Counted from the stretch's first letter, positions 36,208-45,998 are shown. The stretch: DNA of 49,594 nt from Candidatus Zambryskibacteria bacterium RIFCSPLOWO2_01_FULL_39_39 (GCA_001823925.1 MHWB01000008.1:1-49594); one strand, 5' to 3'. Numbers and translations are program-made. The notes: a model not told the origin generated them from the letters alone.

Positions 36208-36435
36208 CTAACGCATATAGGCAGAGAAACTAACCATTTTATGTTTTTTCCCATATCTTTTGGCAACAATCCCCATCCCTTTATTCAACAAATTCAATGG
36301 CGCTTTTGACATCTCTACCGCTTGCGAATATGAAATATCACCAACTTTCATCAGACTTTTTATTTCGTCTAATCTATACTTAGATAGGCGAGCTTCTCTA
36401 AGAATATTCTTGACCAACGACCTTTTTTGTTTCAT
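36208..36435 (-). CDS. Small basic hypothetical protein (possible accessory factor)
   Basis: 75 aa ORF convergent with and abutting the serine recombinase, just inside attR. Confidence 0.4.
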   Translation of the reverse strand: MKQKRSLVKNILREARLSKYRLDEIKSLMKVGDISYSQAVEMSKAPLNLLNKGMGIVAKRYGKKHKMVSFSAYMR

Positions 36436-36532
36436 ATATTTAATATAATTTCAAAAAGGCCAAAATCAAGGCTATTTTTTAGTTTTTTGATACAGGTGTG
36501 GACAATATTGGTTAAAAACCCTTATTTTTAAG

Positions 36533-36553
36533 GTTCAAGAGCATATAATTATT
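36533..36553 (+). repeat. Right terminal arm of element (attR, element side)
   Basis: GTTCAAGAGCATATAATTATT. Confidence 0.8.
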
Positions 36554-36557
36554 GCTA

Positions 36558-37175
36558 GATGAGTTTCCAGAATTTGAAAATAAGGCAATTGAGTCTTTGC
36601 GTGAGCCTTTGGAAGAAAGATCGGTTTCTGTCTCTCGAGCTCGGGGTACTGTTAAATTTCCGGCACATTTTATACTTGTGGCGGCCATGAACCCTTGCCC
36701 TTGTGGCAACTTCGGTATTAAAGGCAAACCCTGCACTTGTGCACCCCTTCAAATTGAGAGATACAAAAGAAAAATCTCGGGGCCCATAGTCGATCGTATT
36801 GATATTTGGACTGAAGTTTCTAAAGTAGATCATGAAAAACTCACAGAAAAAGCAGAACAAAGCGAAAGCATTCCCGCCAGAGAAAGGATAATAAAGGCAA
36901 GAGGATTGCAGGCAAAAAGGTTTAGAGACGCTGGAAGAAAAATCAGCACCAATTCTGAAATGAGCGCCCGCGATATCTCTACAGTTCTGAAAATATCAGA
37001 TGAAGTCAAAGAAATTTTAAACAAATCTGCTCGCACCTTGGACCTCTCGGCTCGTTCTTATCATAAAATAATAAAACTAGCTCGGACTATAGCCGATCTA
37101 GAATCTTCCCTTGAAATTTCTCCTTCCCATATTTTGGAAGCCATCTCTTATCGCCCAAAACAAGCACAGTATTAG
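36558..37175 (+). pseudogene. comM: ComM/YifB Mg-chelatase-like ATPase, 3' part (interrupted)
   Basis: DEFPEFENKAIESLREPLEERSVSVSRARGTVKFPAHFILVAAMNPCPCG...GPIVDRIDIW; continuous with 25009-25929. Confidence 0.93.
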
Positions 37176-37268
37176 GTAATTTGTTCGAAACATATCACCT
37201 GATAATACTTAAAAAGATATCCACATCAAAATATTGACATTCTGATATATATAGAATAATATATTTGT

Positions 37269-38360
37269 ATGGTCACTCGTCATAATAACCCAAAAAGATT
37301 ATCAAAAGAAGGTCCAAAATTGGACTACAATTATTTTGCTTCGGAATTAGCTGATGCGGAGTATGCTCTAGGTTTATTAGAAGGATCTCAAAAGAAGCTT
37401 CAAAATTCTGAATTGCTTATATCGCCACTTACGGCTAAAGAGGCGGCAGTAAGCTCAAAAATTGAAGGAACCCAGAGTACAGTTTCTGATGTTTTTCTTC
37501 ATGAAGCTGTTGGTGCAACTAGATATCCCGATATTGCAGAGGTGGCAAATTACAGAACAGCAATGCAATTTGCCATAAAAGAACTAAAAGATAAAAAAAT
37601 TCTTTCTAAACATCTTATTCGTTCAATGCATAAAATGTTATTAGACAATACTAGACACAGAGGATTACTCGGGACTTTTCGAACTGGAGATGTTTGGATT
37701 GCAAAAAAAATTGGAGACCCGATTGAAAAAGCTATCTATGTTCCACCAGAAGCACATTTTGTTGATGAATACATTGATGATTTATTGGAATATTTAAAAA
37801 ATGGGACAGAATGCACTTTAATAAAAGCGGGTGTTGTCCACTATCAATTTGAAGCAATTCATCCCTTTGAAGACGGAAATGGGCGCATTGGACGTTTGAT
37901 GATTCCCTTAGTTTTACATCACAACAATAGATTATCCAAGCCAATTCTTTACATAAGCGGATATATGGAAGCTAATAGAGATGAATATATAGAAGTACTT
38001 CATTCTGTAGATGAAAGTGGAAGAATGGAACCGTGGTTAAAATTTTTCTTAAAGTCTGTGGCGGCACAGTTGAGAGAAACACAAGAATTAGTAAGTGGTA
38101 TTTATATGCTCTATGATTCTATAAAAACACGCTTCGATACCAGTAAATCCCCTTATCTGGTTGGTTTTCTTGATTTTATATTTAGGTCCCCATTTTTTAC
38201 GGTTCCTATGGTATTAGATGAAACTAAAATTTCTTCTAATTTAACTGCAAAAAGATTAATAAAAACTTTTGTAGAAGCAAAGTACCTTGTCGAAATTCCG
38301 GAGAGATTTCATAGAGCAAAAGTATATAGGTTTAAGCCTTTACTTGATTTATTGAAATAA
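37269..38360 (+). CDS. Fic-family protein
   Basis: HPFEDGNGRIGRLMIPL Fic motif; N-terminal SSKIEGTQSTVSDVF. Confidence 0.92.
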   Translation: MVTRHNNPKRLSKEGPKLDYNYFASELADAEYALGLLEGSQKKLQNSELLISPLTAKEAAVSSKIEGTQSTVSDVFLHEAVGATRYPDIAEVANYRTAMQFAIKELKDKKILSKHLIRSMHKMLLDNTRHRGLLGTFRTGDVWIAKKIGDPIEKAIYVPPEAHFVDEYIDDLLEYLKNGTECTLIKAGVVHYQFEAIHPFEDGNGRIGRLMIPLVLHHNNRLSKPILYISGYMEANRDEYIEVLHSVDESGRMEPWLKFFLKSVAAQLRETQELVSGIYMLYDSIKTRFDTSKSPYLVGFLDFIFRSPFFTVPMVLDETKISSNLTAKRLIKTFVEAKYLVEIPERFHRAKVYRFKPLLDLLK

Positions 38361-39239
38361 ATGAAAAATGTTTATTTAGTTATTTTTGTTGCAGTTATAT
38401 TACTTGGTGTATTTTTTTCATACCAAAAAAGAGAGATAAAAATTTTGTTTGTTGGTGATATGTTTTTTGATAGATATATAAGGCAGGTGGGCGAGAGCAA
38501 GGGAGAAGATTTTATTTTTTATTGTATTAGTAATTTTTTGAAAGACTCAAGTTTGGTGGTGGGAAATTTGGAAGGTCCGATTACAGATAGCCCTTCGGTG
38601 AGCCAAGGGACAGTGGTAGGAAGTCCGGAAAATTATGTATTTACATTTCCGCCCAGCACCGCCAAACTTTTGGCGCGTAATAATATAAAAATCGTAAATT
38701 TAGGAAATAATCATATAAACAACTTTGGAGGGTGGGGAGTATCTTCAACTAAAAAATATTTGGCCGAAGCTGGAATTAAATACTTTGGCCAACCCCGCGA
38801 AGCTCGTAGCGATAGCGAAGATGTGAAGTGGGGCAACATTTCTTTCATTTCCTATAACGAGTTCGGTGGAGATTCTAAAGAAAAGGTGGCTCAAAAAATT
38901 AAAGAAGAAAAAGAAAGTGGGCAAATGGTTTTTGTTTATGCTCATTGGGGAGATGAATACGCGGAAGTCCCGCTACGAGTTAAAAATGTAGCCAAACTTT
39001 TTGCCAAAAGTGGCGCAGATTTTATTATTGGTTCGCATCCCCACGTTATTTTACCTTCACAAAAAGTGAGTGATACCATTGTTTATTATTCTCTAGGCAA
39101 CTTTATATTTGATCAATATTGGAACAAAGAAGTTTCTACCGGCTTGGTCTTGGAATTAAATATAAAAGGTAAAGAAATAAATGTTATTGAACACAAAGTC
39201 TCTTTAAACCGAGACGGAAGAACGTGCTTGGTAAATTGA
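38361..39239 (+). CDS. CapA-like poly-gamma-glutamate/capsule biosynthesis-type protein
   Basis: ILFVGDMFFDRYIRQ, VGNLEGPITDS, NLGNNHINNFG, FVYAHWGDEY, GSHPHVILP. Confidence 0.88.
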   Translation: MKNVYLVIFVAVILLGVFFSYQKREIKILFVGDMFFDRYIRQVGESKGEDFIFYCISNFLKDSSLVVGNLEGPITDSPSVSQGTVVGSPENYVFTFPPSTAKLLARNNIKIVNLGNNHINNFGGWGVSSTKKYLAEAGIKYFGQPREARSDSEDVKWGNISFISYNEFGGDSKEKVAQKIKEEKESGQMVFVYAHWGDEYAEVPLRVKNVAKLFAKSGADFIIGSHPHVILPSQKVSDTIVYYSLGNFIFDQYWNKEVSTGLVLELNIKGKEINVIEHKVSLNRDGRTCLVN

Positions 39240-39294
39240 CTGAAAAGACTACCATTTAAATACAAAAAATCAAAGTTGAGAATCACTATTAAAC

Positions 39295-39333
39295 AAAAAC
39301 AACCCCGCCCATAATTCTGGCGGAGTTGTTTTG
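39295..39333. terminator. Terminator hairpin between convergent genes
   Basis: AACAACCCCGCC...GGCGGAGTTGTTTTG. Confidence 0.6.
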
Positions 39334-39348
39334 TGACATTGAGATTTA

Positions 39349-39639
39349 CTATCTGTCGGCAAGTTGAGATCGTAAGATGAAAACATGTTTTTCTAAAAGA
39401 CCGATGAGCTGGGTTTGTAGATTCTTGAGCCTTTGCTCCATTACAATCCTCCACTCCATTTGCAGAATTGCAACTTTTTTGTTGAGCAACACAATTAATT
39501 CTTTCTGGAGGGTGTTTAATTGCATCTCAAGAGTGGTTGTATTTTGTGTATTGACTTGGGCGTAGATTTTACCTGAAGGCAAAACTAAAACCGAGAACAC
39601 CAACGTAATTACCAAGAATGTACCAATAAGATTTTTCAT
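39349..39639 (-). CDS. Small secreted coiled-coil hypothetical protein
   Basis: Signal-like N-terminus MKNLIGTFLVITLVFSVLVLPSG. Confidence 0.55.
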   Translation of the reverse strand: MKNLIGTFLVITLVFSVLVLPSGKIYAQVNTQNTTTLEMQLNTLQKELIVLLNKKVAILQMEWRIVMEQRLKNLQTQLIGLLEKHVFILRSQLADR

Positions 39640-39840
39640 AAGCCTGTTTATTTTAATGTGCTTATAAAACCGACCCTACTTTATTGTAAGACGTATGATT
39701 CTGGTATTTCTTTCAGACAAAATATACCGCTTGACCGTGAAATTTTTGGAGTTTTGTGGGTGAGTAACACGAAGAGAGAGATAAATGTTATTACTACACA
39801 CTCAAACTGAAATGTGCTAGATTATGGGCGGAGGTGAGCC

Positions 39841-40260
39841 GTGCAAAATTTAACGACTACAGAAGGGGTTGTGAGAACTGACCCTAGACAAGTGGAAATT
39901 TTGAAGAATGCGGGTTTTGTTCATGTCACGGGGCTTGTTGTGAGAAACAAGTTTGGTGGACAATGGATTCTTAGACCTGCCAATGAGCATCTGAGGGGGT
40001 ACTTTGGATTTTGCTTGGGGAGTGCTCTTTTAGTGGCTGTGACAGAAGTTGGTGAATGGTGGATAAGTTCGGCGGACCATCACGATGTTACAGGGAAAGC
40101 CCTGAAGACAGTATGTCCTAAGGGGCGACATACTGAAATCAATCAAGAGATGAGTTTTATCGAAGGCACGTTTTTTGTACCGTATGCCTTATTGAAGAGG
40201 GTGTATGATCCGTACTGTCGCCCATATGCATCCGAAAACAAGAGCAGTTCTGAGGTGTAG
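39841..40260 (+). CDS. Hypothetical protein (GTG start)
   Basis: SD GGAGGTGA upstream of GTG; terminator downstream. Confidence 0.6.
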   Translation: MQNLTTTEGVVRTDPRQVEILKNAGFVHVTGLVVRNKFGGQWILRPANEHLRGYFGFCLGSALLVAVTEVGEWWISSADHHDVTGKALKTVCPKGRHTEINQEMSFIEGTFFVPYALLKRVYDPYCRPYASENKSSSEV

Positions 40261-40293
40261 TCGGCCACCACGCTGCACTCCGTCTGATGACAT

Positions 40294-40322
40294 GCCGCCC
40301 GGCTTTCGTTGGGCGGCTTTTT
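40294..40322 (+). terminator. Rho-independent terminator
   Basis: GCCGCCC GGCTTTCGTT GGGCGGC TTTTT. Confidence 0.85.
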
Positions 40323-40358
40323 ATTTACCGTTACATTTAAATATTAAATTTTGCGAAG

Positions 40359-40787
40359 TGGTGGAGATGCCGATATTGAAACCGGATGCAAACAAGTTTT
40401 GATAATGCTTCTACGCGATGTATTCAACTTTATTCTGTCTTGCGACAGAAATTTGATATTTGTTCTATAAAGTTAACGAAACAAACAAATATCTAGTTTC
40501 TTATTTCAAATATAGAGCGAAACACTTTCTATATTCTAAGCCCGATTTATTACAATCATTCTTTTCTCCGGACGAAAAAAAGATGACCGTCGCTTAGGCG
40601 AACTTAATAAAATTAAGTTCTGACATAAGCGAAAGCAAAGTCATTGACTCCAAAATATGGAGAAACAACAGCTTTTGCTTGTGCAACAATGTTTTTAGCA
40701 TTTATGCTTTCCAAACTTTTAAAGAGTTTTTGGAGCTCTACCGCGCGCATTGTCAAAGAATCTCATTTGTCTAAACCTGTCATCCCC
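40359..40787 (-). ncRNA. ssrA: tmRNA
   Basis: Minus strand 5' GGGGATGACAGGTTTAGACA... and 3' ...GTAGAAGCA...CATCTCCACCA (7-bp acceptor GGGGATG/CATCTCC, encoded CCA); tag-like ORF ending at TAA in hairpin AACTTAATTTTATTAAGTT; directly downstream of smpB on the same strand. Confidence 0.78.
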
Positions 40788-40788
40788 G

Positions 40789-40930
40789 TTCTAGAATCTA
40801 GAGTCTGGAATCTAGAGTCCAGGACGGGAACTTTTGGATATTTATTTTTTCATTTTACGTCCACCAGCTTGTTTCCAGATTCTGGTTCCTGGATTCTAGC
40901 TTCTGGTTTCTCTCCTCACCTCTCTCTCCG
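40789..40930. repeat. Degenerate TCTAGAATCTAGA / TCCAGATTCTGG repeat cluster
   Basis: TTCTAGAATCTAGAGTCTGGAATCTAGAGTCC and TTCCAGATTCTGGTTCCTGGATTCTAGCTTCTGG; related AATCTAGAATCTAGAATC in rnhA. Confidence 0.55.
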
Positions 40931-41336
40931 TATCTCTCTTTTTAATACTCTCGCGTTTGTCGTATTTTTTCTTGCCACGAACCATGGCGATTTCTAATTT
41001 GAGCTTTCTACCCTTATTATACACCGAAATTGGTATAATTGTCAATCCTTTCTGTGACTCCTCTTTTGAAAGACGTTCTATTTCCTTTTTTGTTACAAGC
41101 AGGCGGCGATTTCGCAAGGGATTGTAACCATTGGGGGTGTTCCCCGACTGGTAAGGGGGGATTTGCATATTGATGACATAAGCCTCGCTGCCCCTTATGG
41201 TGATATGGCCCCCCTCCAAAGAGCCTTGCCCTTTTTTGAGAGATTTAACCTCAAAACCAAGCAATTCTATGCCGGCCTCGATTTTTTCAAGGATTTCGTA
41301 ATTAAAATATGCTTTTTTGTTCTGTATCAGGGGCAT
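40896..41336 (-). CDS. smpB: SsrA-binding protein
   Basis: NKKAYFNYEILEKIEAGIELLGFEVKSLKKGQGSLEGGHITIRGSEAYVINMQIPPYQ. Confidence 0.95.
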   Translation of the reverse strand: MPLIQNKKAYFNYEILEKIEAGIELLGFEVKSLKKGQGSLEGGHITIRGSEAYVINMQIPPYQSGNTPNGYNPLRNRRLLVTKKEIERLSKEESQKGLTIIPISVYNKGRKLKLEIAMVRGKKKYDKRESIKKRDTEREVRRETRS

Positions 41337-41443
41337 TTATAGTGAGTTTACTTGTACTGAGGGATTCGAAGTATTAAACCCATATTTCATATAATATCAT
41401 TTTCGTGCTATTATTGCTCCGTTACTTCGGTAACTCAAAAATT

Positions 41444-43360
41444 ATGGCAAAGCAAAACAAAAAAAATGACCCTAAAAAAGTTTTTTTGGACAAAATTCCA
41501 AATGGAGCAATGAAGAGTTCTTTTTTTGGTAATTTTGCAATTAGTATTTTGATTTTGTTTTTTGTAATCTCTATTTATTCTTTAGTTTCTAATAATAAAA
41601 ACAAAGAGAAGATAAGCATTTCCGAACTGGCAAAATCGGTGCAAGGGGGTGTAATTAAAGAAATTTCAGTCAAAAACGGAGTGATTGAAGCCGTATTTAA
41701 AGACGAAACGATTAAGACTTCAAAAAAAGAAGATAGTTCAAGTATTGCCGAAACTCTTGCTAGTTATGGAGTTACCACCGAAGATCTTAGTAAAATAAAG
41801 GTAAGTGTAAATCAGGATGGCGGGTTTTTCTACTGGCTCTTAAATCTTTCGCCAATATTATTCCCCATTCTTTTCATTGCTGTTTTTATTTGGCTTATGA
41901 CTCGTCAGATAAAAGGGGCGGGGATGCAAGCATTTTCGTTTGGTCAATCAAGAGCAAGGCTCACAGCTCCAGATGATACTAAACAAAAAGTAACATTTAA
42001 AGACGTGGCTGGATGTAAAGAAGCCAAAGAAGAGCTATCGGAAATTGTAGATTTTCTTAAAAATCCTAAAAAGTTTTTTGAAATTGGTGCCAGGATCCCC
42101 AAGGGAATACTCCTCATGGGCGCTCCCGGGACTGGTAAAACGCTTTTGGCTAGGGCGGTGGCCGGTGAAGCAAATGTCGCCTTCTTTTCTATTTCTGGCT
42201 CTGAATTTGTAGAAATGTTTGTTGGGGTAGGAGCTTCTAGAGTTAGAGATCTTTTTAATGTTGCCAAAAAAGCGGCGCCCGCCATTATCTTTATGGATGA
42301 GATTGATGCCGTGGGTAGAGTGCGTGGTGGAGGTATGGGTGGTGGCAATGATGAAAGAGAACAAACTTTGAACCAGATTTTAGTTGAAATGGATGGTTTT
42401 GAACCGGCTGAAAAGGTGGTGGTAATGGCGGCTACCAATCGGCCAGATGTTTTAGACCCCGCCTTACTTCGTCCGGGAAGGTTTGACAGGAGGGTTACTA
42501 TTGATTTACCAGATAGAGCCGACAGAGAAGAAATTTTAAAAATTCACTCAAAAGAAAAACCGTTTGCCGAAGATGTAAACTTGGCCGTTGTAGCTGAGAG
42601 GACGCCTGGGTTTTCTGGGGCTGATTTATACTCACTTATGAATGAGGCGGCAATCTTGGCCGCCAGAGAAAACAGGACTAAGGTGGCTCAATTTGATTTG
42701 GTGCGTTCTATTGAAAAGGTGATGCTTGGTCCAGAAAGACGTAGCCACATCTTGTCCAAAAAAGAAAAAGAAATCACCGCTTATCATGAAGCTGGGCACG
42801 CATTGGTCGCAAGTGTCTTGCCATATGCCGATCCGGTACACAAAATTTCTATAATTTCTCGTGGTCGGGCTGCAGGATACACCTTGAAACTTCCGATTGA
42901 AGATAGAAAGCTCCAGTCTAAAAATGAATTTTTAGATGATATTGCAATGTCTCTAGGTGGTTATGTTACGGAACAAGTGGTTTTTGGAGATTTGACTACG
43001 GGCCCATCAAATGATTTGCAGGTTTCTACCGCCTTAGCTCGAGATATGGTGACCAAGTATGGTATGTCAGAAAATCTGGGACCTATAGCCCTTGAAGGTG
43101 CGGGAGGTAAAGCGCTTTTTGGCAGGGGAGTAAATGAAAAAGAATATTCAGAAGAAGTGGGCTCTTTGATAGACAAAGAAGTTTCCAAAATAATGAAAGA
43201 CGCACATGAAAAAGCCTTGAAAATTATTACCGAAAACAGAGCGCTCCTTGATATTATTGCCAAAAGGCTCGTAGAAACAGAATCAATTGAACGCGACGAA
43301 TTTGAAAATATTTTGATCTCAAACGGTATCCAACCCAAGAAAAAAGAAATTTTGGTCTAA
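41444..43360 (+). CDS. ftsH: ATP-dependent zinc metalloprotease FtsH
   Basis: [46 protein letters not shown]. Confidence 0.97.
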   Translation: MAKQNKKNDPKKVFLDKIPNGAMKSSFFGNFAISILILFFVISIYSLVSNNKNKEKISISELAKSVQGGVIKEISVKNGVIEAVFKDETIKTSKKEDSSSIAETLASYGVTTEDLSKIKVSVNQDGGFFYWLLNLSPILFPILFIAVFIWLMTRQIKGAGMQAFSFGQSRARLTAPDDTKQKVTFKDVAGCKEAKEELSEIVDFLKNPKKFFEIGARIPKGILLMGAPGTGKTLLARAVAGEANVAFFSISGSEFVEMFVGVGASRVRDLFNVAKKAAPAIIFMDEIDAVGRVRGGGMGGGNDEREQTLNQILVEMDGFEPAEKVVVMAATNRPDVLDPALLRPGRFDRRVTIDLPDRADREEILKIHSKEKPFAEDVNLAVVAERTPGFSGADLYSLMNEAAILAARENRTKVAQFDLVRSIEKVMLGPERRSHILSKKEKEITAYHEAGHALVASVLPYADPVHKISIISRGRAAGYTLKLPIEDRKLQSKNEFLDDIAMSLGGYVTEQVVFGDLTTGPSNDLQVSTALARDMVTKYGMSENLGPIALEGAGGKALFGRGVNEKEYSEEVGSLIDKEVSKIMKDAHEKALKIITENRALLDIIAKRLVETESIERDEFENILISNGIQPKKKEILV

Positions 43361-43389
43361 TTATTTTTTTGTGTTATATTTTGAGCTAT

Positions 43390-43462
43390 GCGCGGTTAGC
43401 TCAGTTGGTAGAGCAGACGACTTATACTCGTCCTGTCGGGGGTTCGAATCCCTCACCGCGCA
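43390..43462 (+). tRNA. tRNA-Ile (anticodon UAU)
   Basis: GCGCGGT...GACGA CTTATAC TCGTC...GGGGGTTCGAATCCCTCACCGCGCA cloverleaf. Confidence 0.92.
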
Positions 43463-44532
43463 CTTCGATAAGCTCAGTGTAAACTATTTTACTCCATATG
43501 TACTGCCATTTTTTGGATTAAATATTTGGCGAGGAGGGGGTACTTTTTTAATTCAAAATCTTCTTCAATGAGGAGACGAGCTTCTAGACGAGCCGCTTCT
43601 ACCATTTTGATATTTTTGAGCGCTTCCATTGCCAAGTCGGAGACACCCCACTGCTTCCCGCCGGCCAAGTCGCCCGTGCCCCTTTGCTTTAAATCAGCCT
43701 CGGCTAATTCAAAGCCATTTTTGGCGGTGGTAAAAGATTTTAAACGGGCAATGGTTTTGTTCCCGCCTTCGCCAAAGCTTCGGCGTGGCAAGTCAGCAAA
43801 AACAAAACAATAAGGTTTGTAAGAACTTCTTAAAACTCTACCTCGAAGCTGGTGCAGTTGGGCCATGCCAAATCTTTCAGCATTTTCAATGATGATAACG
43901 GTGGCATTTGGCACGTTGACCCCTACTTCTACGACCGAAGTTGCTACCAAAATATCAATTTTGCCGTCTTTAAAATTTCTCATAACATTTTCTTTTTCTG
44001 CTGGTTTTAATTTTCCCGTAATAGCCCCCACTTTGAATTCTGGAAAAACCTTTCCTTGAAGTCTTGCGGTTTCTGATGTGACAGATCTGGTGTTGATAGC
44101 ATTTTCCTTGTCCGGATCTGGGTCATTTATGCGAGGACAAATAACAAATACTTGTCGGCCAGTTTTTAATTCTGCTCTTACTCTTTCATAAATTTCTTCT
44201 CTTTCGTGTGGTAAAACTATTTTTGTTTCTGGTATCTGCCTTCCCGGAGGCAGTTCATCGAGGATAGAGAGATCCAAATCTCCAAATATGGTGAGAGCCA
44301 AGGTGCGCGGTATTGGGGTAGCGGTCATAGATAAAAGATGTGGTGCGATGTCGTGCTTCTTGCGGAGATCTTTCCTTTGTTTTACACCAAAGCGATGTTG
44401 CTCGTCTATGATTATGAGGGCCAAATTTTTGAAGCTGACAGTTTTTTGAATGAGAGAGTGGGTACCGATGAGGATCGGTATCTCTCCGTTTGCTACCCAT
44501 TTCAAAAGTTGAGGTTTTGATATCTTAGTCCA

Positions 44533-44583
44533 AGCCAAGGTCGGACCTTTGGGACTGGGGCAGTTTAAGGTCCGACCTTGGCT
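44533..44583. repeat. In-frame palindromic insertion within recG
   Basis: AGCCAAGGTCGGACCTT ... AAGGTCCGACCTTGGCT, perfect 17-bp stem. Confidence 0.8.
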
Positions 44584-44724
44584 TATTTTTGAGGGAAATT
44601 TTTTGGCACCACTGCTTGTAAGTAGACCAATTTGAAGTTTGTATTTAGAAAAATATTCTATAAAAGATTCAAAATGTTGCTCAGCCAAAATTTCGGTTGG
44701 TGCCATATAGGCTACTTGTAAATT

Positions 44725-44744
44725 GCCCGCCTGCGCAGGTAGGC
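44725..44744. repeat. CCTGCGCAGG-type palindromic insertion in recG
   Basis: GCCCGCCTGCGCAGGTAGGC; encodes LPAQAG as in pnp. Confidence 0.7.
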
Positions 44745-45739
44745 CAGACTTTTTATCGAGAGGCAGGGTGGAAACTGTGGCAAAGCTTGCGGTTGCAGCA
44801 ACTGCTGTTTTACCACTACCTACGTCCCCCTCTAAGAGTCGTGACATCGGATGGCCTGTTTTAAAATCATTAAGGATTGCTTTGATGGACTCGTTTTGGG
44901 CAGAAGTGAGAGGGAAGGGGAAAGTTTTTACAAAGTTTAAAATCTCTTCTTTCTTTTTTGATATGGTGAAAGAATTTTCTTTCTGGGCGATATATTTTTC
45001 TTTTTGTCTGTCGAGCTGAATAAAAATATTTCTTCAAAGGCAAATCTTTTTCGAGCTACTTCGGCGTCCTCTTTTTTTCTGGGGGCATGTATCCAAATAA
45101 GAGAAGTCTTAAGAGAAGGCAAATTATATTTTTTTAAAATCTCGGGAGGGATGTGGTCTTCTATATTTTCTAAAACATTGCTCCTAAATATTTTTTGTAA
45201 AAAATGATAAATCCAATTTGAAGAAATACCTCGACTTTCTGGATAAACAGGGGAGAGGCTGTGCCCGTCTTCTCCGGGGAACAGTGAGTCGCTCGCCCCT
45301 TCTGGGACTTCGGACACCTTTTCTATTTTTGGATTTGAAAAATAAAGTTCTGAAATTTTCGTCTCGTTAGTGCTTGGTATCTTTGTTCGCCTTTGGCTCA
45401 CCCGACCCTCAACTCGTACTAAATCACCTTCAAAAAACATTTTAGCGATATATGGTTGAGAAAACCAAATAATTTTTATTTTCCCGGTAGAGTCCTCCAC
45501 TTCGGCAGTTCCAATAGGGACGTGGGATTTAAAAGTTTTGGCTGTTTTTAAATTTGATATTTTGCCAAAAATTACCACATCTTCTCCTGCAATTAAAAAT
45601 TCAGTAGCTTTGATGCGACCAGCCTCCCCATATCTAACGGGGAAATGTCTCAATAAATCTGCTACTTTTTTGAGACGCATTTTAGAGAGCGCTTTTTTTT
45701 GAAAAGGTGATAGTCTTTGGATTGATTCAAGGGGAGTGT

Positions 45740-45994
45740 CTATTCTAATTGTATTGTTGGACATTGTTTTCCTCCTTCGCATAAATCTTCGGCGGGACAA
45801 AGAAATTCGCAATTGGGCCCCGTGCGACCAACATAAGATCCATCTGGGCAAAGTTTGGCGTCCATGGTGCAGGCTACCGGCTCTGTTTGGTTTGGATTGG
45901 TGTACTTTATTGGGTCTGGATTGTAAATATAAAGCAAGCCACCAAGAATAAAGACGACGATGGTAAATATGATGATTAAAATTCTGTTATTCAT
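45740..45994 (-). CDS. Small secreted Cys-rich hypothetical protein
   Basis: N-terminal TM MNNRILIIIFTIVVFILGGLLYIY; Cys-rich C-terminus; overlaps the recG start. Confidence 0.6.
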   Translation of the reverse strand: MNNRILIIIFTIVVFILGGLLYIYNPDPIKYTNPNQTEPVACTMDAKLCPDGSYVGRTGPNCEFLCPAEDLCEGGKQCPTIQLE

Positions 45995-45998
45995 CTCG

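Larger units (their letters stand above)
25930..36557 (+). mobile_element. 10,628-bp integrative element interrupting comM
   Basis: Removal of 25930-36557 fuses ...GVLFL (to 25929) in frame with DEFPEFENKAIESLREPLE (from 36558); inverted arms at both ends; serine and tyrosine recombinase genes near the right end. Confidence 0.9.
43489..45764 (-). pseudogene. recG: ATP-dependent DNA helicase RecG, apparent single frameshift
   Basis: N-terminal ORF (MSNNTIRIDTPLESIQRLSPFQKKAL...KRFAFEEIFLF) and C-terminal ORF (IQLDRQKEKYIAQK...MSRLLEGDVGSGKTAVA...QLHQLRGRVLRS) are adjacent in -1 register across an A5/T5 run at 45022-45026. Confidence 0.88.

Noticed and set aside
40644-40997. 117-aa plus-strand ORF
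   Set aside because: Antisense to tmRNA and the smpB 3' end, and contains TCTAGA repeat translation.
45015-45035. Programmed -1 frameshift in recG
   Set aside because: No X XXY YYZ slippery site; a homopolymer indel explains it more simply.
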